Shown: positions 32,730-40,328 of the stretch, piece after piece
Layout: every line of letters starts with the position of its first letter
Numbering within the stretch: position 1 is the first letter of the stretch
Assembly: GCF_026013365.1 (NCBI RefSeq)
Contig: NZ_JAPDOE010000006.1
Span: 1 to 64,000 of the forward strand
DNA: 64,000 nucleotides
Source of the DNA: Paenibacillus sp. LS1
Lineage (GTDB): Bacteria; Bacillota; Bacilli; Paenibacillales; Paenibacillaceae
Direction of reading: 5' to 3'
The notes under the pieces: model-generated
Told to the model about the DNA's origin: nothing
What the model saw: only the letters and a program-made list of their open reading frames with translations
Database searches by the model: none
Translations under genes and position numbers: made by a program

Positions 32730-33587
32730 ATGAAACTGCGGGTATCCGCTATACAATACCAATTGCACACAATCAGCTCGTTTGAGCAGTTTGCCGCTCA
32801 GGCTGAGCATTACATACGGACAGCGAGCGAATACGGAACCGAATTTGTACTGTTTCCGGAATTTTTCACAACGCAATTAATGTCCATTGGGGACGAACAA
32901 GGCAATGCACTGACAATTGAGGATCTGCCGAACTTTACGGAGCGATATGAGCAACTATTCACGTCACTTGCTGCCAAGTACGGCATGCACGTCATCGGGG
33001 GAACACACGTTATTCGCCGTGAAGGGAAGCTGTATAATACAGCCCACATGTTCTACCCGGATGGTCGCATCGTGCGTCAGGACAAGATTCACATTACACC
33101 AACCGAAGTACAGGAATGGAATATGGCTCCCGGGGATGGACTTGAGGTGTTCGACACGGATAAAGGCCGTATTGCGATGCTGACCTGTTACGATATTGAA
33201 TTCCCGGAAATTGTGCGGATGGCCAAAGCCAAAGGTGCTGACGTGATCTTCTGTCCTTCCTGCACGGACGATCGCCATGGATTCTACCGTGTGCGTTATA
33301 CGAGCCATGCCCGCGCGGTGGAGAATCAGGTGTATGTTGTGTTAACCGGAACCGTGGGTAACCTGCCAACCGTTGACTTCATGCGGGCCAACTATGGACA
33401 GGCTGCGATTATTACACCAAATGATATCCCGTTCCCGCCACGTGGCATTCTGGCCGAGGGTGAGATTAACAACGATATGATCGTGACCGCCGATCTGGAT
33501 CTGGACTTGTTGTATGAGGTGCGCGAACGTGGATCGGTAACGACCTGGCGTGACCGACGTACAGATCTGTATACCGATTGGGAGTAA
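32730..33587 (+). CDS. carbon-nitrogen hydrolase (nitrilase superfamily)
   Basis: A 285-residue amidase or nitrilase-type enzyme. The Glu-Lys-Cys triad is visible: the Glu in FVLFPEFF (about residue 48), the Lys in RQDKIHITPTE and the Cys in AMLTCYDIEFPE. The last motif is followed by ADVIFCPSC. AGGTG precedes the ATG. Two acetyltransferase genes follow on the same strand. In B. subtilis YhcX a GNAT domain is fused to a nitrilase domain, which supports a joint function for this pair. Substrate unknown. Confidence 0.92.
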   Translation: MKLRVSAIQYQLHTISSFEQFAAQAEHYIRTASEYGTEFVLFPEFFTTQLMSIGDEQGNALTIEDLPNFTERYEQLFTSLAAKYGMHVIGGTHVIRREGKLYNTAHMFYPDGRIVRQDKIHITPTEVQEWNMAPGDGLEVFDTDKGRIAMLTCYDIEFPEIVRMAKAKGADVIFCPSCTDDRHGFYRVRYTSHARAVENQVYVVLTGTVGNLPTVDFMRANYGQAAIITPNDIPFPPRGILAEGEINNDMIVTADLDLDLLYEVRERGSVTTWRDRRTDLYTDWE

Positions 33588-33660
33588 AACTGCAACTTTT
33601 ATAACCGAATGGAACAGAGCAGGGAATTTATTTGTCAGTGGAAAGGGGCGATCCGGCACG

Positions 33661-34335
33661 ATGTATACCAAAGAAATGCTGATCACCGACCCGGAGCGAA
33701 GTGGCAAAAGGGTAAAGGCAGTCGTTCGCAATTATGTTACAGCCGACTTTGAGGAACTCATTCGCATTCAGGCGGAGAGTTTCCCTCCTCCTTATCCGGA
33801 AGAGCTGCTCTGGAGTCACGAGCAGCTCACCAGTCATGTACAGCATTACCCGGAGGGAGCCATCTGTATTGAAGTAAATGGAGAATTGGCCGGATCGATG
33901 ACTTCGCTGCGGATACAGTGGGACCCAGCACATCCGGCGAATCATACGTGGGCGGAAGTAACGGATGATGGCTATATTCGTAACCACCAACCGGATGGCA
34001 ACGCGCTGTATATTGTCGATCTCTGTGTTCGTCCGAAGTACCGCAAGTGGGGATTGGCTCAGCTTATGATGCAGGCGATGTACCATCTTGTCATTGCACA
34101 GGATATAGATCGGTTACTAGGTGCTGGTAGAATGCCAGGTTATCATCTGGTTGCAGACCAACTGTCTGCGCAGGAATATCTGAACCAGGTGGCAGCGGGA
34201 GAAAGACGTGATCCGGTGATATCGTTCCTGCTTCGTTGTGGGCGCATGCCAGTTGGTGTGACAGCGGACTATCTGGACGATGAGGAATCCTGCAACTATG
34301 CAGCCCTGATGGAGTGGCAGAATCCATTCAGATAA
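33661..34335 (+). CDS. GNAT-family acetyltransferase
   Basis: A 224-residue protein with the GNAT core: ITADFEELIRIQ-like N-terminal strand and helix (YVTADFEELIRIQAESFPPPYPEELLWS), then IEVNGELAGSMTSLRI, and the acetyl-CoA loop LYIVDLCVRPKYRKWGLAQLMMQAM, which matches V-x-P-x-x-R-x-x-G with Lys/Trp variants. It follows the nitrilase after 73 bases. The ATG has AAGGGG about 13 bases upstream, a little far, so the exact start is uncertain. Likely partner of the nitrilase, like the GNAT half of YhcX. Confidence 0.85.
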   Translation: MYTKEMLITDPERSGKRVKAVVRNYVTADFEELIRIQAESFPPPYPEELLWSHEQLTSHVQHYPEGAICIEVNGELAGSMTSLRIQWDPAHPANHTWAEVTDDGYIRNHQPDGNALYIVDLCVRPKYRKWGLAQLMMQAMYHLVIAQDIDRLLGAGRMPGYHLVADQLSAQEYLNQVAAGERRDPVISFLLRCGRMPVGVTADYLDDEESCNYAALMEWQNPFR

Positions 34336-34381
34336 AGAAATGTTAAATGAAATACATCATCGATTGAGGAGGCATTAATCC

Positions 34382-35053
34382 ATGGAATTTACGCGTATTA
34401 CATCCATTAATGATCCATTGTTTGCCCAAATGCACAAGCTGATGCAGGAGATTTTCCCGCGGGAAGAAGTGCTGGACTTCCCACTGTGGGCAGAACCGTT
34501 GGAAGATCCGGGTATCCGGGTGTTCGTGGCTGTGCATGAGGGACAGGTTGTTGGAGCGACAGAGTACCGTTATTACGAGGACTGGAACGTGGCCATGACT
34601 GACTTTACGATTATTGGGCGCGAAGGACTGGGGATCGGCAGTTTCCTGGCGAATCACCGCAAGCGTGATCTGCAAAAGCTTGCTGCAGCAAACGGGAAAG
34701 AATTGTTCGGCATGTTTGCCGAAATCTATAACCCTTATCAGAGTCAGGATCACGAGTTTGGCGGCATCAAGCCGATGGATCCGTATGTACGTCGCGAAGT
34801 ATTGTCCCATCTGGGATATCAGCGTCTGGACTTCCCGTATGTTCATCCATCCTGGCAAGGTGACGGCGAAGCGGTTGGCGGCTTGGATCTGTGCTTCATG
34901 CCAGGCGATGAGTCGCTTGGTGAACTGCCAGCCAGCCTAGTGGCTGATTTCCTGAATCGATATTATGCAGTGCTTCCTAATAAACCGCAGGAATGGCTTG
35001 CCATGGTAGAGCAATTGACTGCTCGCAAGTCGGTTGCGCTACTGCCGTTGTAA
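34382..35053 (+). CDS. GNAT-like acetyltransferase
   Basis: A 223-residue protein. The middle has VFVAVHEGQVVGATEYRYY and TDFTIIGREGLGIGSFLANHRKRDLQKLA, the acetyl-CoA-binding region in a variant without the usual Q/R-x-x-G-x-G/A. The C-terminal part contains GYQRLDFPYVHPSW, a segment shared with uncharacterised GNATs. GGAGG is 9 bases before the ATG. It is third in the nitrilase operon and ends before a strong terminator. Confidence 0.78.
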   Translation: MEFTRITSINDPLFAQMHKLMQEIFPREEVLDFPLWAEPLEDPGIRVFVAVHEGQVVGATEYRYYEDWNVAMTDFTIIGREGLGIGSFLANHRKRDLQKLAAANGKELFGMFAEIYNPYQSQDHEFGGIKPMDPYVRREVLSHLGYQRLDFPYVHPSWQGDGEAVGGLDLCFMPGDESLGELPASLVADFLNRYYAVLPNKPQEWLAMVEQLTARKSVALLPL

Positions 35054-35122
35054 ACGGGAGCGTGATGGAACATTAGATCATAGTGGCGTTGCAAGTACCT
35101 TGAAGAATGATCACAGTCATGC

Positions 35123-35175
35123 AAAAATCCCGTAGAACAGGCCATTATTGGACCTGCTTTCTACGGGATTTTTCT
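35123..35175. terminator. bidirectional terminator after the nitrilase operon
   Basis: AAAAATCCCGTAGAA and TTCTACGGGATTTTT form a long stem with T runs usable in both directions, serving also the convergent hydrolase. Confidence 0.88.
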
Positions 35176-35219
35176 ATTTCACTAGTTCAAGGCTGAGATT
35201 GAGCCAATGTACGTTGGGT

Positions 35220-36077
35220 TTAAAATATTTTTTTTAAGAACTGGTGAATAAGCTCATGGATCTCTGTCACATGTGTTTCGAGAGCAAAATGCCCAGTATC
35301 AAGTAAATGTACTTCTGCAGATGGGATATCACGCTTATAAGCTAAAGCTCCAGCTGGAAGAAAGGCAGGATCATTTTTACCCCATACAGCTAGAAGATGA
35401 GGTTGATAATTGCGGAAATAAGCCTGAAATTCAGGATAAAGATCCACGTTTGTTCTATAATCGAGGATTAAATCCAGTTGGATTTCTTCAGCTTCCGGGC
35501 GTGACATGTAGGCAATATCCAGTGAATATCCGTCTGGTGAAACAAGGCTAGCATCAGTTCCATGAAGATACTGAAAGTTACGGATAGTTTCGGGGGTTAA
35601 GGAATCACGACATGCTTCACGATTTTCAGGTGTTGGAGAGTGCCAATACATCTCCCAAGGTCCCCATGCGTCACTAAACCCTTCGATATATGCGTTACCA
35701 TTCTGACTAATAATGGCTTGAACTTGTTCCGGGTGAGCTACTGCCAATCGATAACCAACAGGTGCCCCATAATCAAACACATACATTACATATTTCTTAA
35801 GAGCTAATGCTTCAGTGAAACCTTCAATAACTCGAAACAGGCTGTCAAATGTGAAGTCAAACTGACTACGCGGTGGAGTTGTTGTGCGACCGAACCCAGC
35901 AAGATCAGGGGCAATGACACGGTATTGTTCTGCCAGTTTGGGAATAAGATCGCGAAACATATGACTAGAGGATGGAAACCCGTGTAATAGTAAAATAACT
36001 TGGCCATCCTTAGGCCCGGCTTCACGGTAAAAAACGTCGACATCTCCAACCTTCTGTTGCTGATAACTAATCTTCAT
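35220..36077 (-). CDS. alpha/beta hydrolase of the epoxide hydrolase/dehalogenase type
   Basis: A 285-residue alpha/beta hydrolase. The oxyanion motif is LLLHGFPSSS, the nucleophile elbow is YVFDYGAPVGY with Asp in place of Ser, the acid is in WGKNDPAFLPAGA and the catalytic His in TGHFALE. An Asp nucleophile indicates the epoxide hydrolase/haloalkane dehalogenase group rather than esterases. The substrate cannot be inferred. It is divergent from a LysR regulator with a strong dyad between them, which probably controls it. Base composition is more AT-rich than its left neighbours. Confidence 0.9.
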   Translation of the reverse strand: MKISYQQQKVGDVDVFYREAGPKDGQVILLLHGFPSSSHMFRDLIPKLAEQYRVIAPDLAGFGRTTTPPRSQFDFTFDSLFRVIEGFTEALALKKYVMYVFDYGAPVGYRLAVAHPEQVQAIISQNGNAYIEGFSDAWGPWEMYWHSPTPENREACRDSLTPETIRNFQYLHGTDASLVSPDGYSLDIAYMSRPEAEEIQLDLILDYRTNVDLYPEFQAYFRNYQPHLLAVWGKNDPAFLPAGALAYKRDIPSAEVHLLDTGHFALETHVTEIHELIHQFLKKIF

Positions 36078-36159
36078 TTTTTACATCTCCTTTGGATTCA
36101 TTAAGAAATCCACTATTATTTCTCTTACTTGTACAACTGGTGATGACATGTTTTTATTG

Positions 36160-36197
36160 TATAATCAATCTATTCATTTTAATAACGAATAGATTGA
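36160..36197. promoter_or_regulatory. LysR-type operator and overlapping -10 box
   Basis: TCAATCTATTC (36165-36175) and GAATAGATTGA (36187-36197) form a perfect 11+11 dyad around an 11-bp spacer, which fits the T-N11-A LysR box. TATAAT at 36160-36165 on the plus strand touches the dyad, consistent with autorepression. Confidence 0.75.
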
Positions 36198-36238
36198 ATG
36201 CTAGCTATTTCAAATCAAAATACAAAAGGGTGAAAGAT

Positions 36239-37132
36239 GTGATCAATTCCTTAGAGGGTCGTTTTTTTCAGGCATTTATTGCTTTGCTTGAAGAGAAGAG
36301 TTTCAGCCGAGCTGGGGAGCGCTTAGGTTATGTCCAGTCCACAGTAACAACTCATATTCAACAGCTGGAGAAGATCTGCGGACAGAAGTTGTTTCATCGA
36401 TTTCCACGAGGGGTGGAACCTACGGAAGCTGGAAAAGTATTTTCCAAATATGCTTATCAGTATGTCCAATTAAGTGAATCGCTTAAAGAAAGTATGATTG
36501 ATATGGATCAGCCGTGCGGAACAATAAATATTAGACTACAGGAATCCTTTTTTCTTACACGCATGCTTCCATTTGTACAGGAATATACGAGAAACTTTCC
36601 AAGCGTAAATTTACGTGTTGAACAAGGGGCGCATCAAGATATTCTGAAAGGTGTGCTGGATTATGCCCTGGATTATGGCATTGTTCCTCAAAACCCTGAG
36701 CGACATGACATTCTTTTTTATCCGATTATGGAAGAGACTATTGTTTTTGCTGCATCTGAGGAGTTGGTTCGGAAAGTGGAAAGTGAAGGGGCGCAGATTC
36801 TAAATGACGAGGTGTTTATCAGTAACGGCACATCTTGTTTGTATCATACGACTGCTGTAGATGTTCTAAAGAATGAAGGGATTGTGGTTAAGGATGCGTT
36901 AGAGCTTTCAAGTCTTGAGATGATCAAGGAACTTGTATGCTGTGGAAAAGGTTTTGCCTTGGTCCCTAAAATAGCGATCAAAAACGAACTAAAGATGGGT
37001 AAATTAAAAATTCTTCCTTTTACTTCTAAAATAAGCTTTACGCATGGTCTAATTGTTCATAAAAATCGAGAGCGTAGTTTTACGGCTGAAAGTTTCCAAT
37101 CGGAACTACTGAAATATTTTAAAGAATATTGA
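36239..37132 (+). CDS. LysR-family transcriptional regulator
   Basis: A 297-residue LysR protein: helix-turn-helix FFQAFIALLEEKSFSRAGERLGYVQSTVTTHIQQLEKICG, effector domain from about residue 90 (INIRLQESFFLTRMLPFVQEY). I take GTG 36239 as the start because AGGGTGA lies just upstream and the length is standard; an ATG far upstream adds a hydrophobic stretch that overlaps the operator. It is divergent from the alpha/beta hydrolase and probably controls it. Confidence 0.87.
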   Translation: MINSLEGRFFQAFIALLEEKSFSRAGERLGYVQSTVTTHIQQLEKICGQKLFHRFPRGVEPTEAGKVFSKYAYQYVQLSESLKESMIDMDQPCGTINIRLQESFFLTRMLPFVQEYTRNFPSVNLRVEQGAHQDILKGVLDYALDYGIVPQNPERHDILFYPIMEETIVFAASEELVRKVESEGAQILNDEVFISNGTSCLYHTTAVDVLKNEGIVVKDALELSSLEMIKELVCCGKGFALVPKIAIKNELKMGKLKILPFTSKISFTHGLIVHKNRERSFTAESFQSELLKYFKEY

Positions 37133-37195
37133 TTGATCAGCTCTTGTAGCCTTCTGAGACGGAAAAGGGTTGGATGCCGATTGCGTATAATTCAA

Positions 37196-37239
37196 ATAAC
37201 GCACATGTTCATCCTCGTAAGATGGATCATGTGCGTTAT
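37196..37239. other. perfect 12-bp inverted repeat between LysR and sulfatase genes
   Basis: ATAACGCACATG and CATGTGCGTTAT flank a 20-base loop that has its own short ATC/GAT pairing. There is no clear T run on either side, so it may be a weak terminator for the two convergent genes or an operator. Confidence 0.5.
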
Positions 37240-37312
37240 AGTTGTGTAATTTTGAAGAAACATCAGTACTTGGTGATTCGCTATGAAGCTCTTTTAAAAT
37301 ATATAAAAAAAA

Positions 37313-39295
37313 TCAGTTCGCGTCATTCCGATCTGGTAACTGGCTCAAATAACTGTTGGACAAGTGTGCAAGATCCAATGCCCGATCATATTGTTCCTTC
37401 GTTATAAACCGTGAAGAAGACGGGCCACTGTTATTGGGTGTGGTTACTGTTGGAGATCCCTTTTCTCCCGAAATTTTCGGCGTCTCTTCTGAAGGAACAC
37501 TTGTCTGTTGTTGCCCCGCATTCTTCCTGCCCGCATCAGCTAGGGAATAATGCGTCCCATCCCCGTATCCTTTCGCCGGAATGAAGAGAGAAGCATCGTT
37601 AAGCACCGACCCGGAAGGGAGGTAGTAGCGTTCGGGTAGCAGATTTCCGCCTTCATGCAGCAAATCTTGACCAAAGTGCAATTGATCCTCCAGTGATATT
37701 CCAGTTAATCCCGCAATCGTTGGCAGAATGTCCACCTGGCCTCCGATCTGCTCCAGCTGTACACCCGGAGTAACGCCTGGGGCCGAGATAATGAGTGGAA
37801 TGTTAATCATATCTGCTGATGTGTATTCCCGGCCATATAACTCTTTCATGAGGACCTCGTCATCCCGATCAAGCGAATAGATGGGAAGTCCCAGGTGATC
37901 CCCATAAAAGACGAGCAGGCTATTTTCCCATAATCCCCGTTCTTTCAATCCTGTAATTAACTGTCCAACCGCCTGATCGGCATAATGCTGTGATATCAGA
38001 TAATCACCAGGCAACGTATCCTTGTAACGCTCAGGCAGCGTCAGCTTCACCTTGTTTTCAGGCAGCGTGTACGGGTGGTGGGCTGACATGGAGATGATAT
38101 GGGCATAGAAGGGATCACCCGAAGACTGCATGGATTCCAGCTTATCCAGTGTTTTGGAATACAGAACCTCATCCGAGGCCGAAAAGGCGATAGAGTCCTG
38201 TGTGCCAAAATAATCGATATCATAATACTGGTCGAACCCAAGTGCCTTGTATAACTGATCCCGATTCCAGAAATGAACATCATTCGTATGGAATGTGGCT
38301 GTTTGATACCCGTTTGCTGACATCAGCTTAGGTAGACTTGGCAGAGCTTTATCCGCATATACAGTCGTTGCTGCCCCGTTCGGCGGGGTGTAGAACGATG
38401 TATTTACAACAAATTCTGCATCCGATGTATTTCCCTGTCCCACTTGCTGATAGAAGTTCGGAAAATACACGCTTTCTCTAGCCAATTGATTAAGATTAGG
38501 CGTGATCTCCTGTCCATCTACCTCTAATCCAATCAGGAAGTTCTGGAACGATTCCAACTGGAGCACAATGACGTTGCGTCCGCTCGCAGCTCCTTGCTTC
38601 ACAATCGCAGGAAGTTCAGTCGTTTGCTTTAGCTGGTCGATGTCAGTCTGATCAATGTGAGCAATGGGCACAGGTTTATCAGGTCGATCAAGGATGGTAT
38701 ATGCCTCGTAACCGAGGATACCCATTTGTTCTGCTTGTGTAATTTCACTCATGCTGGCCCGATTGGGGTAGATGTTGAGCATGCACAGGATCATGGACAG
38801 GGTCAGAATGACCGAGGCAACCCGCCTTCTGGCACGTCGTTCAAGCGGGATTCGGTCCGGGCGTTCTGTACTCCCGAGCTTGATCCGGCGCCGAATAAGT
38901 ATCCCCCCAATGATCAGAACATCTGCAAAAATAAACAAATAATAGGGGTCAAGCAAAGAGAACATGCTGCTCTTGACCGAGGTCACCTGATTGACCTGTG
39001 CCAGAGCGTGATAGTTAACGATTACGCCGTAGTATTTGTAGTACATGATGGCTGCAAAGAAAATACCCGAGAGTAGCAGATTCACGGCAAGGTATATCCA
39101 CATGCGCCGTTTGGCAGCAAACCACTCAATTAGACAGAAGCCGATCCAGATGAGCGGCAATTCGGTCAGCAGTGGCTTCCAGACAGGGATGTCATCGAAT
39201 ATAACAATCCAGGCCAGTGAGCTTTTGATCATCATAATGATGGTGAAGAATATAAACGGTCCGCTTAGAAACCGGGTGAGTGAACTGCGTGACAA
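37313..39295 (-). CDS. LTA synthase-family sulfatase (membrane phosphoglycerol transferase)
   Basis: A 660-residue protein with five N-terminal membrane segments (residues about 10-160) and an extracellular sulfatase-fold domain. The catalytic Thr lies in GQGNTSDAEFVVNT, metal ligands in VLQLESFQNF and FYGDHLG, and the substrate loop FHTNDVHFWNRD is typical of LtaS. Residues about 600-640 form a Ser/Pro/Gly-rich tail not usual in LtaS. The start is a TTG with GGGAAGGCGG upstream. Likely polymerises or primes glycerolphosphate chains on the outer face. It stands alone. Confidence 0.9.
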   Translation of the reverse strand: MSRSSLTRFLSGPFIFFTIIMMIKSSLAWIVIFDDIPVWKPLLTELPLIWIGFCLIEWFAAKRRMWIYLAVNLLLSGIFFAAIMYYKYYGVIVNYHALAQVNQVTSVKSSMFSLLDPYYLFIFADVLIIGGILIRRRIKLGSTERPDRIPLERRARRRVASVILTLSMILCMLNIYPNRASMSEITQAEQMGILGYEAYTILDRPDKPVPIAHIDQTDIDQLKQTTELPAIVKQGAASGRNVIVLQLESFQNFLIGLEVDGQEITPNLNQLARESVYFPNFYQQVGQGNTSDAEFVVNTSFYTPPNGAATTVYADKALPSLPKLMSANGYQTATFHTNDVHFWNRDQLYKALGFDQYYDIDYFGTQDSIAFSASDEVLYSKTLDKLESMQSSGDPFYAHIISMSAHHPYTLPENKVKLTLPERYKDTLPGDYLISQHYADQAVGQLITGLKERGLWENSLLVFYGDHLGLPIYSLDRDDEVLMKELYGREYTSADMINIPLIISAPGVTPGVQLEQIGGQVDILPTIAGLTGISLEDQLHFGQDLLHEGGNLLPERYYLPSGSVLNDASLFIPAKGYGDGTHYSLADAGRKNAGQQQTSVPSEETPKISGEKGSPTVTTPNNSGPSSSRFITKEQYDRALDLAHLSNSYLSQLPDRNDAN

Positions 39296-39387
39296 GGTAC
39301 CGCCTTCCCTTCCGAAGTTTCATTTAACAAGTATTATCCTATCTCAGCAAGTCCGTGTCAAAAAATGAAAGCCGCCATGAATCGACA

Positions 39388-39418
39388 ACAAAAAACCTCT
39401 TCCAAGCTGGAAGAGGTG
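39388..39418 (-). terminator. terminator of the hmoB-like gene
   Basis: Read leftward, CCTCTTCCA and TGGAAGAGG form a stem followed by TTTTTTG. Confidence 0.85.
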
Positions 39419-39465
39419 TGGCGGGTGCGGGTTGCTGTAAGGAAAGCCAGACCGTACCCGATTCG

Positions 39466-39963
39466 TTATTCTATAGTGTACGTTGTAACGTAAGAAGGTC
39501 TGGGGAACATGGATGGCTTCTGTGCGGTCAGGCCTTCGCTTGTACTGCGGTTACGGTGAGCGTGACTATATGCTTGGGATTCCTGCCAGCCTTTGAAATG
39601 TTCCTCGGACTGCCAGAGTGTAAGTACAACATAGGTGTCATCCTTGAGTGGACGAAGGACACGAATACCAACAAAGCCGGGCTCGTCTTCTACCTTGCGG
39701 GCACGGTTCTTGAACCGTTCTTCGAAGTCGTTACGACCATCCTCTGTGACAGGGATATTGTTCAAAACAGCAAAACCTCCGCCAGTCCAGGAGCCTGCGG
39801 CATCGAAAGCTTCATATGCGGCTACTTTATCATCAGACTCGATATTCATCAGGCGTTCTGCGGATTCAATAGCCAGGCGCACCTGCTCTTCGCTTCGCAA
39901 AGTTAGATGCGGGTATGCAGCAAGTGCATCCGGAATCGGTGAAGGAACCAAATAGATATACAT
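39466..39963 (-). CDS. hmoB: heme-degrading monooxygenase, HmoB/IsdG-like
   Basis: A 165-residue protein with a C-terminal ABM ferredoxin-like domain: FAVLNNIPVTEDGRNDFEERFKNRARKVEDEPGFVGIRVLRP and YVVLTLWQSEEHFKGWQES followed by AYSHAH. The Asn, Trp and His of IsdG-type heme oxygenases are all visible (NN, LW, HAH). Length and N-terminal extension match B. subtilis HmoB. ATG 39963 has AAGGAGG 9 bases upstream. It probably opens heme to release iron. Confidence 0.87.
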   Translation of the reverse strand: MYIYLVPSPIPDALAAYPHLTLRSEEQVRLAIESAERLMNIESDDKVAAYEAFDAAGSWTGGGFAVLNNIPVTEDGRNDFEERFKNRARKVEDEPGFVGIRVLRPLKDDTYVVLTLWQSEEHFKGWQESQAYSHAHRNRSTSEGLTAQKPSMFPRPSYVTTYTIE

Positions 39964-39996
39964 AGAAGCTGCCTCCTTATATAAATACATTCCATG

Positions 39997-40217
39997 TAAG
40001 TTAAACTATACGTTTACACGAGAACGCAGAGGACAGAAATAACCTGAAGAAGCGAAGTGTGCGCCTGAAAGCTTTCTGAAAGAAAGCTACATCGGAAGCA
40101 TACGCTATCACCGGATTTTCCCCATGAAGAGGGGATCAAAAAAATCTGGGGATAACAGCGATCGGAAGGTTGTTCTGTCATCGGAGTGGTAAGTGTAACA
40201 TTAACTAGTTCAACTTA
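39997..40217 (+). repeat. MITE-like palindromic repeat, copy A
   Basis: A 221-bp element with terminal inverted repeats TAAGTTAAACTA and TAGTTCAACTTA (one mismatch). Further inward TTTACACGAGAACG and GGACAGAA mirror TTCTGTCATC and AGTGTAA. Internal stems AAAGCTTTC/GAAAGCT and GGATTTTCCCC/GGGGATC are present. It occupies most of the gap between hmoB and the helicase gene; nothing else is seen in 39964-40328. Confidence 0.8.
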
Positions 40218-40328
40218 TATACCTCAACATAGCATATGGGAATCAGTGAGTCCAATCGGTGCATCAACTGGTTTGAGCACGTCTTTTCATGATAAAGTAT
40301 AGTCACTACAAACAGAACGGGTGATCGT

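Noticed and set aside
37196..37239. Strong terminator between LysR and the sulfatase gene
   Set aside because: The 12-bp stem lacks a T run on both strands, so I list it only as an inverted repeat.
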